Source of the DNA: a bacterium
GTDB lineage: Bacteria > Margulisbacteria > Marinamargulisbacteria > JAAEMD01
DNA: 6,052 bases
Direction of reading: 5' to 3'
Assembly: GCA_024225875.1 (NCBI GenBank)
Contig: JAAEMD010000584.1
Span: 1-6,052 of the forward strand
Shown here: piece after piece, positions 1-5,957 of the stretch
Numbering within the stretch: the first letter of the stretch is position 1
Layout: every line of letters starts with the position of its first letter
Made by a program: the position numbers and the translations under genes
The notes under the pieces: generated by a model
What the model was told of the DNA's origin: nothing
The model's input: only the letters and a program-made list of their open reading frames with translations
Databases searched by the model: none

Positions 1-2
1 AA

Positions 3-137
3 ACAAACTCCATTGCTGAACCAGCTCATTTAGAAATTTATCGAGCGCTAAATATAGCTCCCCCCAAATTAGTAAAACAAAAAACTACTAATCCTACCAA
101 ACATTCAAATGCAAAAAAAGTAGTGACCATAAATTAA
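3..137 (+). CDS. 3' end of an unidentified protein, possibly a transposase tail (partial)
   Basis: An open frame enters from the left edge and ends at TAA (135-137), giving 44 residues. It contains the stretch EPAHLEIYRALNIAPPKL and then a lysine-, threonine- and asparagine-rich tail. The form 'EP.HLEIYRALNI.P' resembles, from memory, C-terminal ends of some DDE transposases, but no catalytic residue lies within the visible part, so this is a weak inference. The frame is the only one of the three forward frames open across this stretch. It converges on the hypothetical gene at 162-524 with a stem-loop between them. A degraded neighbour on one side would fit an insertion-sequence remnant. It could equally be the end of an ordinary unknown gene. 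Upstream sequence is needed to decide. Confidence 0.4.
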   Translation, partial: TNSIAEPAHLEIYRALNIAPPKLVKQKTTNPTKHSNAKKVVTIN

Positions 138-140
138 TTG

Positions 141-182
141 CTTAAGACCAAATCGCTTGTTTTATGACAAACTTGGGTTAAG
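141..182. repeat. Imperfect inverted repeat / stem-loop between convergent frames
   Basis: CTTAA (141-145) pairs with TTAAG (178-182), CCAA (148-151) pairs with TTGG (173-176), and the loop contains an inner TTGT (157-160) / ACAA (167-170) pair, for 13 base pairs in total with internal mismatches. It lies 4 bases after the stop of the left-edge frame and overlaps the stop codon of the hypothetical gene on the - strand. It could be a bidirectional terminator or the end of a mobile element. No clear T-run follows on either strand, so a classical intrinsic terminator is not shown. Confidence 0.35.
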
Positions 183-524
183 TGTTTCATTCCATTTATC
201 GACGGTTATGCTTTTAAATATGTTAAACAGCATCTCTTCTTTTATATTCTTGAATAATGGTTTGAGGTTATGATCTATTATCAGCCTGGGAGCTAATTGA
301 TAAATCGGAAAGTCTTCTATTACTTTATAAAAACATTCATTAGTGTCCGTAATACCTTCTGATGTCAGACTATTAAACCATATTGCAACTCTTTGTTTAC
401 TATCAACTGAATTTTTTTCATGATATGGATTAACATCTATTTCCTTGTTGTCCCTCACATCATTCCTGATTTCTGTGTTCTTTGTTTGTAAACTAATAAT
501 TTTTTTATTCAAAATGCAACTCAA
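162..524 (-). CDS. Hypothetical protein, probably the 3' part of a decayed gene
   Basis: The frame encodes 120 residues if read from a TTG at 524. I do not recognise a family. The N-terminal half is polar and charged (K, N, E, D), and the C-terminal half (about residues 45-120) looks like a compact soluble fold with a segment around RVAIWFNSL and another around FPIYQLAPRLIIDH. No signal peptide or membrane segment is visible. The TTG start is doubtful: no Shine-Dalgarno sequence stands in front of it, and the same frame stays open upstream to 587, adding 21 residues rich in Tyr, Lys and Glu with no ATG. It then meets a single TAA (588-590) and is open again to about 710. The protein is therefore probably a fragment of a longer original. 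Expression is uncertain. Confidence 0.45.
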   Translation of the reverse strand: MSCILNKKIISLQTKNTEIRNDVRDNKEIDVNPYHEKNSVDSKQRVAIWFNSLTSEGITDTNECFYKVIEDFPIYQLAPRLIIDHNLKPLFKNIKEEMLFNIFKSITVDKWNETLNPSLS

Positions 525-587
525 CTCTTTATATTTTTTTACATAAATTTCATATCTGTTCTTTAAATCAATCTCAAACTGTGTATA

Positions 588-710
588 TTATTCGTGGTTT
601 TTTTTTAAAATTGCATTATTAACACTATTGTGGGCCAGTTTGTAATTTTCAGGGGGCTTTATTATTAGACCTGCTTTTAATAGTAGATAATAAGATGTTA
701 AAATGGTTAA
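588..710 (-). pseudogene. Upstream remnant in the same frame as the 162-524 gene, separated by one TAA
   Basis: Beyond the in-frame TAA at 588-590 the same reading frame stays open for 40 codons up to a TGA at 711-713. Translated, it gives a hydrophobic start (LTILTSYYLLLKAGLII) followed by polar sequence ending NAILKKNHE. Immediately after the stop it continues as YTQFEIDLKNRYE, which reads as a natural continuation. One substitution of GAA or CAA to TAA would explain the break. No ATG start is present here. The length is short enough that an open frame by chance in AT-rich DNA cannot be excluded. It also overlaps the region expected to hold the ribH promoter. Confidence 0.25.
640..668 (+). 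promoter_or_regulatory. Candidate sigma-70-type promoter for ribH-rimO
   Basis: TTGTAA (640-645) and TATTAG (663-668) are separated by 17 bases, each matching the consensus hexamer at 4 of 6 positions. This would give a leader of roughly 95 bases before ribH. The assignment is weak because AT-rich DNA yields many such pairs. The 525-767 gap otherwise holds the putative gene remnant. I could not find the conserved blocks of an FMN (RFN) riboswitch. Confidence 0.2.
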
Positions 711-752
711 TCAAATTAAAGCTGACTAAATTTATTTAGTGCATAAATATCT

Positions 753-757
753 GGAGG
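753..757 (+). promoter_or_regulatory. ribH ribosome binding site
   Basis: GGAGG lies 10 bases before the ATG at 768 and supports that start. The bases between are TTATCATATT. Nearly the same string precedes the gene at 4400. Confidence 0.75.
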
Positions 758-767
758 TTATCATATT

Positions 768-1232
768 ATGAGAGTATTAGAGGGTATATTAGATGCAAAA
801 GGTATAAAATCGGCAATTATTGTTTCTCGTTTTAATAGTTTTATTACTGAAAGGTTGTTGTCTGGTTCTATAGATTCTCTTACAAGACACGGCGCTGACC
901 AGAAAGATATAGATGTTATCTGGGTTCCTGGCGCTTTCGAGATACCGTTAACTGCAAAAAAAGTTGCAAGTACCGGCAGGTATGATGCAGTAATTTGTCT
1001 GGGAGCTGTAATTAGAGGCAGCACTCCTCATTTTGAATATGTTGCTTCTGAAGTTTCAAAAGGGGTAGCATCTGTGAGTTTAGATGAGGAAATCCCGGTT
1101 ATTTTCGGGGTTCTTACCACAGATACTATTGAGCAGGCTGTAGAAAGAGCTGGTTCTAAAGCCGGTAATAAAGGGGCGGATGCAGCTAATAATGCTATTG
1201 AGATGGTCTCGCTCTTTAAAAGAGTAAATTAG
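768..1232 (+). CDS. ribH: 6,7-dimethyl-8-ribityllumazine synthase (lumazine synthase)
   Basis: This enzyme condenses 5-amino-6-ribitylamino-uracil with 3,4-dihydroxy-2-butanone 4-phosphate to give 6,7-dimethyl-8-ribityllumazine, the penultimate step of riboflavin synthesis in the cytoplasm. At 154 residues it has the usual full length. Visible family motifs are SRFN (20-23, substrate-stacking Phe22), PGAFEIP (54-60), GAVIRGSTPHFEYV (79-92) with the catalytic His88, VLTTDT (115-120) and ERAGSKAGNKG (126-136) with Arg127, the expected phosphate contact. The His88 and Arg127 numbering equals that of the Bacillus subtilis enzyme, and family members assemble into pentamers or 60-mer capsids. The ATG start is supported by GGAGG 10 bases upstream. 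rimO follows after 14 bases, so the two are probably one transcript. No other rib gene is in the window, so it is detached from a riboflavin operon here. Confidence 0.97.
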   Translation: MRVLEGILDAKGIKSAIIVSRFNSFITERLLSGSIDSLTRHGADQKDIDVIWVPGAFEIPLTAKKVASTGRYDAVICLGAVIRGSTPHFEYVASEVSKGVASVSLDEEIPVIFGVLTTDTIEQAVERAGSKAGNKGADAANNAIEMVSLFKRVN

Positions 1233-1246
1233 ACTTTGAGACACTG

Positions 1247-2533
1247 ATGAACAGGTTTAGTATCATTTCTCTAGGTTGCTCAAAGAATCTTGTTGATTCG
1301 GAAAAGTATATCAAAGATCTTCAGTCAAATGGATTTATTCTTGTCCCGGAAAATGCTTCTGAGGATATTGTAGTGATTAATACCTGCTCATTTATAAAAA
1401 ATGCAGTTGAAGAAACAGAAGAAAATATAATTGATTTAATTTCCAGAAAAGAAAAAAAAGACATCAAATATATAGTTGTTCTGGGATGCTATCCTGCAAG
1501 GTTTACTACTGACGAGATTAAGAATAGATTTGCAGCTGTAGATCTGTGGTTATCTATAAAAGAGGCCGGTAATATTGGTAAAGTATTAAAAAATATATTA
1601 CTTAAAGAAAAACCTGTAGTAAAAGATGTAAAGGACAGTCCATTAGTCAAGGTTACTCCGTTTTACTATTCCTATCTAAAAATATCGGAAGGCTGTAATA
1701 ACCGCTGCTCATATTGTGTGATACCTCAAATAAGGGGTGATTATACCAGCCGCTCTTTAAACGATATTATGACGGAAGCTGAAATGAAAGTTGCAGATGG
1801 TGTAAAAGAACTGATTCTGGTGGCAGAAGATACTACTGTATGGGGACAGGATTTTTATGGGAAACCTTCTTTGTCGGTTCTATTGGATAAATTATCGGAT
1901 TTATCTTTAGACTGGATAAGAATAATGTATGCGTATCCTTCGAGAGTTGATGATGCTCTGATAGATATAGTTAAATCGAAGGATAATATATGTAACTATA
2001 TAGATATGCCACTTCAGCATATAAGCGACTCAGTTTTAAAGGGAATGAATCGTTACTATAATAAAAATGATATCCTGGTATTATTAAGTAAGCTAAGAAA
2101 TAATATCCCTGATATTGCGTTCAGGACTTCTCTGATTGCCGGATTTCCCGGAGAAACAGGGAAGGATTTTAATGAGCTTATTAACTTTGTCAGAAAAACT
2201 CAGATAGATCAGCTTGGCTGCTTTGCTTATTCTGATGAAAAGGGTGCAGACTCCTTCTGTTTTGAGGGTAAGGTTTCTTCATCAACTGCTTTGAAAAGAA
2301 TTGAGTCGGTTATGAAAATTCAATATGCCAGGCTAAAGAAAATGAATAAGAAAATGTCAGGTAAAACTGTCAGGATATTATATGAAGGTGCAGGGGTCGC
2401 ACGTACTCAGTATCAGGCTCCGGAAATAGATAATTGTGTTATTATTGAGAACCCTGAAAATTTGATGGCAGGAGAGTTTTATCAGGCTGAAATAGTGGGG
2501 CTTGATGGCTACGATCTGGTAGCTGTAGTTTAG
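1247..2533 (+). CDS. rimO: Ribosomal protein S12 methylthiotransferase (radical SAM)
   Basis: RimO adds a methylthio group to the beta-carbon of a conserved aspartate of ribosomal protein S12, using S-adenosylmethionine and two iron-sulfur clusters. The N-terminal domain has its three cluster cysteines at Cys11 (SLGCSKNLVDSE), Cys47 (INTCSFI) and Cys81 (VLGCYPAR). The radical SAM domain carries the CxxxCxxC motif as Cys150, Cys154 and Cys157, followed by VIPQIRG. Further landmarks are YAYP (228-231), PLQHISDSVLKGMNR (255-269) and RTSLIAGFPGET (293-304). A C-terminal TRAM domain (about 370-428) ends with the RimO-like pattern APEIDNCVII...GYDL. The opening SLGCSKNLVDSE and this TRAM form favour RimO over the tRNA enzyme MiaB. 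The length of 428 is near normal for the family. No strong Shine-Dalgarno sequence precedes the ATG, so translation may depend on ribH 14 bases upstream. Its stop lies 7 bases from the convergent prfC stop. Confidence 0.95.
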   Translation: MNRFSIISLGCSKNLVDSEKYIKDLQSNGFILVPENASEDIVVINTCSFIKNAVEETEENIIDLISRKEKKDIKYIVVLGCYPARFTTDEIKNRFAAVDLWLSIKEAGNIGKVLKNILLKEKPVVKDVKDSPLVKVTPFYYSYLKISEGCNNRCSYCVIPQIRGDYTSRSLNDIMTEAEMKVADGVKELILVAEDTTVWGQDFYGKPSLSVLLDKLSDLSLDWIRIMYAYPSRVDDALIDIVKSKDNICNYIDMPLQHISDSVLKGMNRYYNKNDILVLLSKLRNNIPDIAFRTSLIAGFPGETGKDFNELINFVRKTQIDQLGCFAYSDEKGADSFCFEGKVSSSTALKRIESVMKIQYARLKKMNKKMSGKTVRILYEGAGVARTQYQAPEIDNCVIIENPENLMAGEFYQAEIVGLDGYDLVAVV

Positions 2534-2540
2534 AATTATC

Positions 2541-4121
2541 TTATTGAAATTCTGAGGTGTTATGAAATATAATATCCGGATTTTCTTTGATTTCTCTATC
2601 CAGGCTCCACCTGGTTTCTGCCAGATATATATAGTTTTCGTCTTTATCTTTTGCAATCTGATTTTTTCTTGACTGTATAAATTTTTCCAGCTTTCCTTTA
2701 TCCTTGCAGATAAGCCAGGCAGCTTTAACGTAGTTTAAATTATCAAAGCGGCATTTTGCTCCATATTCATGTTCTAATCTATGCTGTATAACTTCGAATT
2801 GAAGAGCACCGACAGTCCCTATGATTTTTCTTGTATCATTTAATTTTATAAAAAACTGTGCAACACCTTCTTCGCAAAGTTGCGCAAGACCTTTATTAAG
2901 CTGCTTACTCTTTAAAGGGTCCAGATTAACAGTATATTTGAATAGTTCAGGTGAAAAATGAGGGATGCCTTTGAAATTAAATTTATTGCCGCTGGTCAGG
3001 GTATCTCCTATTTTAAAATTACCTGTATCATGCAGACCGATGACATCTCCCGGGTAAGCAGCATCAATTATTTCTTTGCTCTGGGCCATAAAAGCTGTAG
3101 GATTTGATGATTTTAAATTCTTTCCTGATCTTACATGATAAAAGCGTTTATTTCGTTTAAAAGTTCCTGAACATACTCTTAAAAAAGCAATCCTGTCTCT
3201 GTGTTTTGGATCAATGTTTGCATGTATTTTAAATATGAAGCCGGAAAAATTACTGTTATCAGGGCTTATCTTGTTAATATCAGTTAACCTTGAACCTGGT
3301 GATGGTGCCAGCTTTATAAAAGCATCAAGTAACTCCCGAACTCCAAAATTGTTTACTGCACTGCCAAAAAATATCGGGGTAAGATGTCCTGCAAGATAAT
3401 CTTCAGGATTAAATTCAGGGTATACGCCACATATAAGTTCAATGTCATCACGTAATTTTTCAGCTTTATCTTTTAATAATTCATCAAGCTTTGGGTCAGA
3501 TAGATCTGTTATTTCCACTGCTTCTTCACTATCCTGTTTCTGGTGTGATTTAAAAAGGATAATTTTTTTTTCAATAATACTGTATACGCCTTTAAATGTT
3601 TTACCTGTGCCAATAGGCCAGCTTAGAGGGTATACTGATATCTGCAGCTTATCTTCAATTTCGTCCAGAAGATCGATCGGATCCCTGCCCTCACGATCAA
3701 GTTTATTGATAAAGGTCATAGTAGGTATGTTACGCATTCTGCATATTTCCATAAGTTTATATGTTTGAGATTCCACACCTTTTGTGGAATCAATTACCAT
3801 AAGAGCGCTGTCTACAGCAGTAAGAGTCCTGTAAGTATCTTCGCTAAAATCCTGGTGGCCAGGAGTGTCCAGTAGATTAATTTTTTTATCCTGGTAATTG
3901 AACCCCATAACTGATGTTGCAACAGAGATCCCTCTTTGCTTTTCTATTTCCATAAAATCGGACGTGGTTTGACGGGCCGCTCTTTTGGCTTTAACAGCAC
4001 CGGCTGTCTGGATAGCTCCGCCAAACAGCAGCAGCTTCTCTGTTAAGGTCGTTTTGCCTGCATCAGGGTGGCTGATAATGCCGAAAGTTTTACGTTTATT
4101 AATTTCCTGTTCCAAATCCAT
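2541..4121 (-). CDS. prfC: Peptide chain release factor 3 (RF3)
   Basis: RF3 is a translational GTPase that removes RF1 or RF2 from the ribosome after peptide release. The 526-residue length is normal. The GTPase domain shows G1 as HPDAGKTT (18-25), the switch I/G2 region RGISVATSV (63-71), G3 as DTPGH (85-89), G4 as NKLD (139-142) and G5 near GSAVNNFG (253-260). The segment FIFKIHANIDPKHRDRIAFL (295-314) followed by RVCSG marks the beta-barrel domain II. The C-terminal domain includes GLAQLCEEGVAQFF (411-424) and VGALQFEVIQHRLEHEY (437-453), both typical of RF3 rather than EF-G or LepA. The start MDLEQEINKRKTFGIISHP matches the usual RF3 N-terminus. The best Shine-Dalgarno match (AAAGG on the - strand) ends about 15 bases before the ATG, unusually far. 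The gene is alone on its strand, diverging from the orphan gene at 4400. Confidence 0.96.
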   Translation of the reverse strand: MDLEQEINKRKTFGIISHPDAGKTTLTEKLLLFGGAIQTAGAVKAKRAARQTTSDFMEIEKQRGISVATSVMGFNYQDKKINLLDTPGHQDFSEDTYRTLTAVDSALMVIDSTKGVESQTYKLMEICRMRNIPTMTFINKLDREGRDPIDLLDEIEDKLQISVYPLSWPIGTGKTFKGVYSIIEKKIILFKSHQKQDSEEAVEITDLSDPKLDELLKDKAEKLRDDIELICGVYPEFNPEDYLAGHLTPIFFGSAVNNFGVRELLDAFIKLAPSPGSRLTDINKISPDNSNFSGFIFKIHANIDPKHRDRIAFLRVCSGTFKRNKRFYHVRSGKNLKSSNPTAFMAQSKEIIDAAYPGDVIGLHDTGNFKIGDTLTSGNKFNFKGIPHFSPELFKYTVNLDPLKSKQLNKGLAQLCEEGVAQFFIKLNDTRKIIGTVGALQFEVIQHRLEHEYGAKCRFDNLNYVKAAWLICKDKGKLEKFIQSRKNQIAKDKDENYIYLAETRWSLDREIKENPDIIFHNTSEFQ

Positions 4122-4270
4122 AAATATATATCTGTACCTTTGTTTATAATTGTTATTTTACTATGATTTTAAAAAAGTATTTGTTTTAACATTAAAATGA
4201 AAAAAGTCTATAATTTACTGCTAATGATACATAAATGTAAAAATATTCTGGTATTTATTAATCATTCCAT

Positions 4271-4313
4271 ATTATACTGATTTTAAAAACTAATATCCAG
4301 TATGATTTTTTTT
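4271..4313 (+). terminator. Possible hairpin with T-run in the leader of the orphan gene
   Basis: ATTATACTG (4271-4279) pairs with CAGTATGAT (4298-4306) over nine positions, one being a G-T wobble, and the pairing can extend inward past a bulged C. Eight T residues (4306-4313) follow. The stem has few G-C pairs and a long loop, so it is weak. If real it would terminate or attenuate transcription heading toward the gene at 4400, since no gene ends here. Confidence 0.2.
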
Positions 4314-4385
4314 AAATAGTTAAAATATTATAAAAAATATCAGAATTTTTCTGTATAGAAGTTGTTTTACATAAATATTAAATAA

Positions 4386-4390
4386 AGAGG
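4386..4390 (+). promoter_or_regulatory. Ribosome binding site of the orphan gene
   Basis: AGAGG lies 9 bases before the ATG at 4400 and supports that start. The intervening TATCATATT is identical to the bases immediately before the ribH ATG. Confidence 0.65.
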
Positions 4391-4399
4391 TATCATATT

Positions 4400-5083
4400 A
4401 TGAATAACTACAGTAATAAATCAGCAGACCTTAATAACCTGCCAGGGGATAAATCAGATAATAAAGAGGGTATTCAAATATTGTTTGATGACAATGTGCA
4501 ATATTACTCGATAACAAATATAAATAGCCGTAACTACAAAAGTAGAACTTTTTATTATGTGAAATTTTTTCCCGATTATATAGAAATAATAAATGTTAAT
4601 ATAACTATCAAAACTCAAATTATAATTAATTTTAGTGATGGATCTATTACTATTAATGGTGAGCCATCAAATGAAAAAGATACCAGAGTACAAACTACTT
4701 CCTGGATTTATCGTATGCTTGATGATTTAAAAAATAATCAAGCGGTTCTGCTGTTTAAAGGATGGGGAACAAGCAGACAGAGTATGGCAAATATAAAGAA
4801 GCGGCGTGCATTTGAGCAGGTTATAGAAGATATTAATGCACGGAACATTGATATTTATAAGCTGCCGCTTGATGAGCTGGAACATGTTGTTGGCGGAGTT
4901 TGTCCGGTAGGTATGATACTGTCATCATCTAAAGGCCCGGATTCCGGGTGTGCCCCTTTTCAAAGTGTACTGTTAATCTTAAAAGAAGCCGGGCTGGATG
5001 ACATAGAAAGTCTTTCATATGTTGGAGACAGTAGTAATCAAAAAGTGGTAAACTGGCTTGAAGGTATTGTTACTGCCATATAA
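4400..5083 (+). CDS. Unrecognised 227-residue protein with an embedded double-glycine leader-like motif
   Basis: I do not recognise this protein as a whole. Residues 1-25 are polar and probably disordered. Residues 26-90 alternate hydrophobic and polar residues, with segments such as RTFYYVKFFPDYIEIINVNI, suggesting beta structure. Residues 100-150 look helical and basic (SRQSMANIKKRRAFEQVIED). At 155-166 stands LPLDELEHVVGG, which matches the double-glycine leader pattern at every anchor (L-12, E-8, L-7, V-4, G-2, G-1). The 61 residues after it begin VCPVG and contain the protein's only cysteines, Cys168 and Cys184. Double-glycine leaders are cut by C39-peptidase ABC exporters, but none is encoded here, and a 166-residue leader would be exceptionally long. 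There is no signal peptide or membrane segment. The start is supported by AGAGG 9 bases upstream. It stands alone on its strand and converges on the HAD gene. The motif could be chance; function is unknown. Confidence 0.8.
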   Translation: MNNYSNKSADLNNLPGDKSDNKEGIQILFDDNVQYYSITNINSRNYKSRTFYYVKFFPDYIEIINVNITIKTQIIINFSDGSITINGEPSNEKDTRVQTTSWIYRMLDDLKNNQAVLLFKGWGTSRQSMANIKKRRAFEQVIEDINARNIDIYKLPLDELEHVVGGVCPVGMILSSSKGPDSGCAPFQSVLLILKEAGLDDIESLSYVGDSSNQKVVNWLEGIVTAI

Positions 5084-5100
5084 AACTACTGTATAAAAAT

Positions 5101-5724
5101 CTAGTTTAGATTAATATCAAAAAGTTTTAGTTCTTTTAATAATTTATCAGGAGTTGTAAATACAATGCCTTTCATGCCTGCATTTTTGCAGGCTTCAATA
5201 TTTTCTATTTTATCATCAATAAACAGAGATTCTTCAGCCTTTAAGTTAAACTTCTCCAGTAAATAGCTGTAAATCTGCTTATCAGGTTTTGCCATATTAA
5301 TTTTAGCTGAAACAACAATACCTCTGGCAACTTTTAAAAATGATTCCTTCTCTATTAGTTTATCAAATGGTTTATCCTGAAAATTGGATAGTATATAAAG
5401 CGGATATTGCTGTTCATATAACTTAAGGAAGATTTCTTTGCTTTTTTTGATTACATCAAGATGATATACCCAGTTTTTATATAAAAAATGTAAGTCTTTA
5501 ACCTTCTGGGGATTAAAATCAACAGAGCCTGCAAGCTCTGCTTCAACTTCAGAGTCTGTTACTAAACCTCTGTCCAGTTTTTCTGTCCATATGGAAGCTG
5601 AAAAAAGATTCTCAATATATTCCTTTTTATAAATAGATCCCGGTATTAAGATATCTACTATTTTCTCAGGATTATAGGCGAAGAGAACATTTCCTATATC
5701 AAATACAATATTTTTTATTTTCAT
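5101..5724 (-). CDS. HAD-superfamily hydrolase, subfamily IA (YihX-like phosphatase)
   Basis: This is probably a cytoplasmic phosphatase acting on a small phosphorylated metabolite; the substrate cannot be told from sequence. HAD motif I is FDIGNVL (8-14) with nucleophile Asp9. The +2 acid of the classical DxD is Gly11, as in the YihX-type FDLGNV form. Motif II is LSN (Ser113), motif III is AKPDKQIY (Lys146) and motif IV is FIDDKIENIEA (Asp170, Asp171). An alpha-helical cap probably occupies about residues 17-90. The length of 207 suits the subfamily. The ATG overlaps the stop codon of the upstream frame as ATGA (5721-5724), so the gene is probably the second of a translationally coupled pair and may not have its own promoter. 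E. coli YihX acts on glucose 1-phosphate, but carrying that over would be a guess. Confidence 0.9.
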   Translation of the reverse strand: MKIKNIVFDIGNVLFAYNPEKIVDILIPGSIYKKEYIENLFSASIWTEKLDRGLVTDSEVEAELAGSVDFNPQKVKDLHFLYKNWVYHLDVIKKSKEIFLKLYEQQYPLYILSNFQDKPFDKLIEKESFLKVARGIVVSAKINMAKPDKQIYSYLLEKFNLKAEESLFIDDKIENIEACKNAGMKGIVFTTPDKLLKELKLFDINLN

Positions 5725-5957
5725 AAGAAAATAATGTCCTTATAGTATCTAAAAACATAATCATAAATTTTATGAAATGATCCCTCATTGTCGTTCTTAA
5801 TGTCTTTATAAAGCAAACTAATACCTTGATCCTTTATTTTTTCATTCATTATCCTTGCTGAAAATTCATACCAGTCAATCAAAAGATCCCTGGTTTCATT
5901 TGCTAATGGGTGCTTATCCGGAATTCTGCAGGTTTTACTGTAGTTGTTCTCGCTGCC
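5721..5957 (-). CDS. C-terminal part of an unidentified protein, 5' end lost
   Basis: This frame is open for 78 codons from just after two stops (TAA TAA, 5958-5963) to TGA at 5721-5723, and has no convincing start codon: the only ATG would leave about 42 residues. The translation (for example ANETRDLLIDWYEFSARIMN, then a Tyr- and Asp-rich end KIYDYVFRYYKDIIFL) looks like genuine helical protein but matches no family I know. The strongest argument that it is a real gene is the 4-base ATGA overlap with the HAD start, a classical coupling arrangement. Its natural upstream sequence appears to have been replaced near 5926 by a ribonucleotide reductase fragment in another frame. The first 11 or so residues of the open frame are therefore probably not native. 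Confidence 0.5.
   Translation of the reverse strand, partial: GSENNYSKTCRIPDKHPLANETRDLLIDWYEFSARIMNEKIKDQGISLLYKDIKNDNEGSFHKIYDYVFRYYKDIIFL

Larger units (their letters stand above)
4122..4399. other. AT-rich divergent intergenic region (278 bases)
   Basis: The spacer between prfC (leftward) and the orphan gene (rightward) is strikingly AT-rich and should hold the promoters of both. No single promoter stands out because many TATAAT-like strings occur. It contains a possible hairpin with a T-run (4271-4313) and a short perfect inverted repeat CAGAA-TTT-TTCTG (4341-4353) that could be a small operator. A 27-codon frame starting MKKVYNLLLM (4197-4280) lacks a Shine-Dalgarno sequence. No tRNA, structured RNA or CRISPR repeat was recognised. 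Confidence 0.6.

Noticed and set aside
525..767. FMN riboswitch upstream of ribH
   Set aside because: A G-rich string (651-655) drew attention, but the conserved RFN blocks and pairing helices are not visible.
761..1024. Long open frame antisense to ribH
   Set aside because: It lies inside a well-supported lumazine synthase gene and its translation shows no protein family features.
3214..3768. Open frames on the + strand within prfC
   Set aside because: prfC has all its motifs on the opposite strand across this stretch; these are shadow frames.
4197..4280. A 27-codon frame starting MKKVYNLLLM upstream of the orphan gene, considered as a small gene
   Set aside because: No Shine-Dalgarno sequence precedes it and short open frames are common in such AT-rich DNA; kept only as part of the leader finding.
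5176..5193. Perfect 7-base inverted repeat GCCTGCA-TTTT-TGCAGGC inside the HAD gene, resembling a terminator stem
   Set aside because: It encodes the residues just after HAD motif IV (EACKNAG) in frame, no T-run follows on either strand, and coding constraint explains it.
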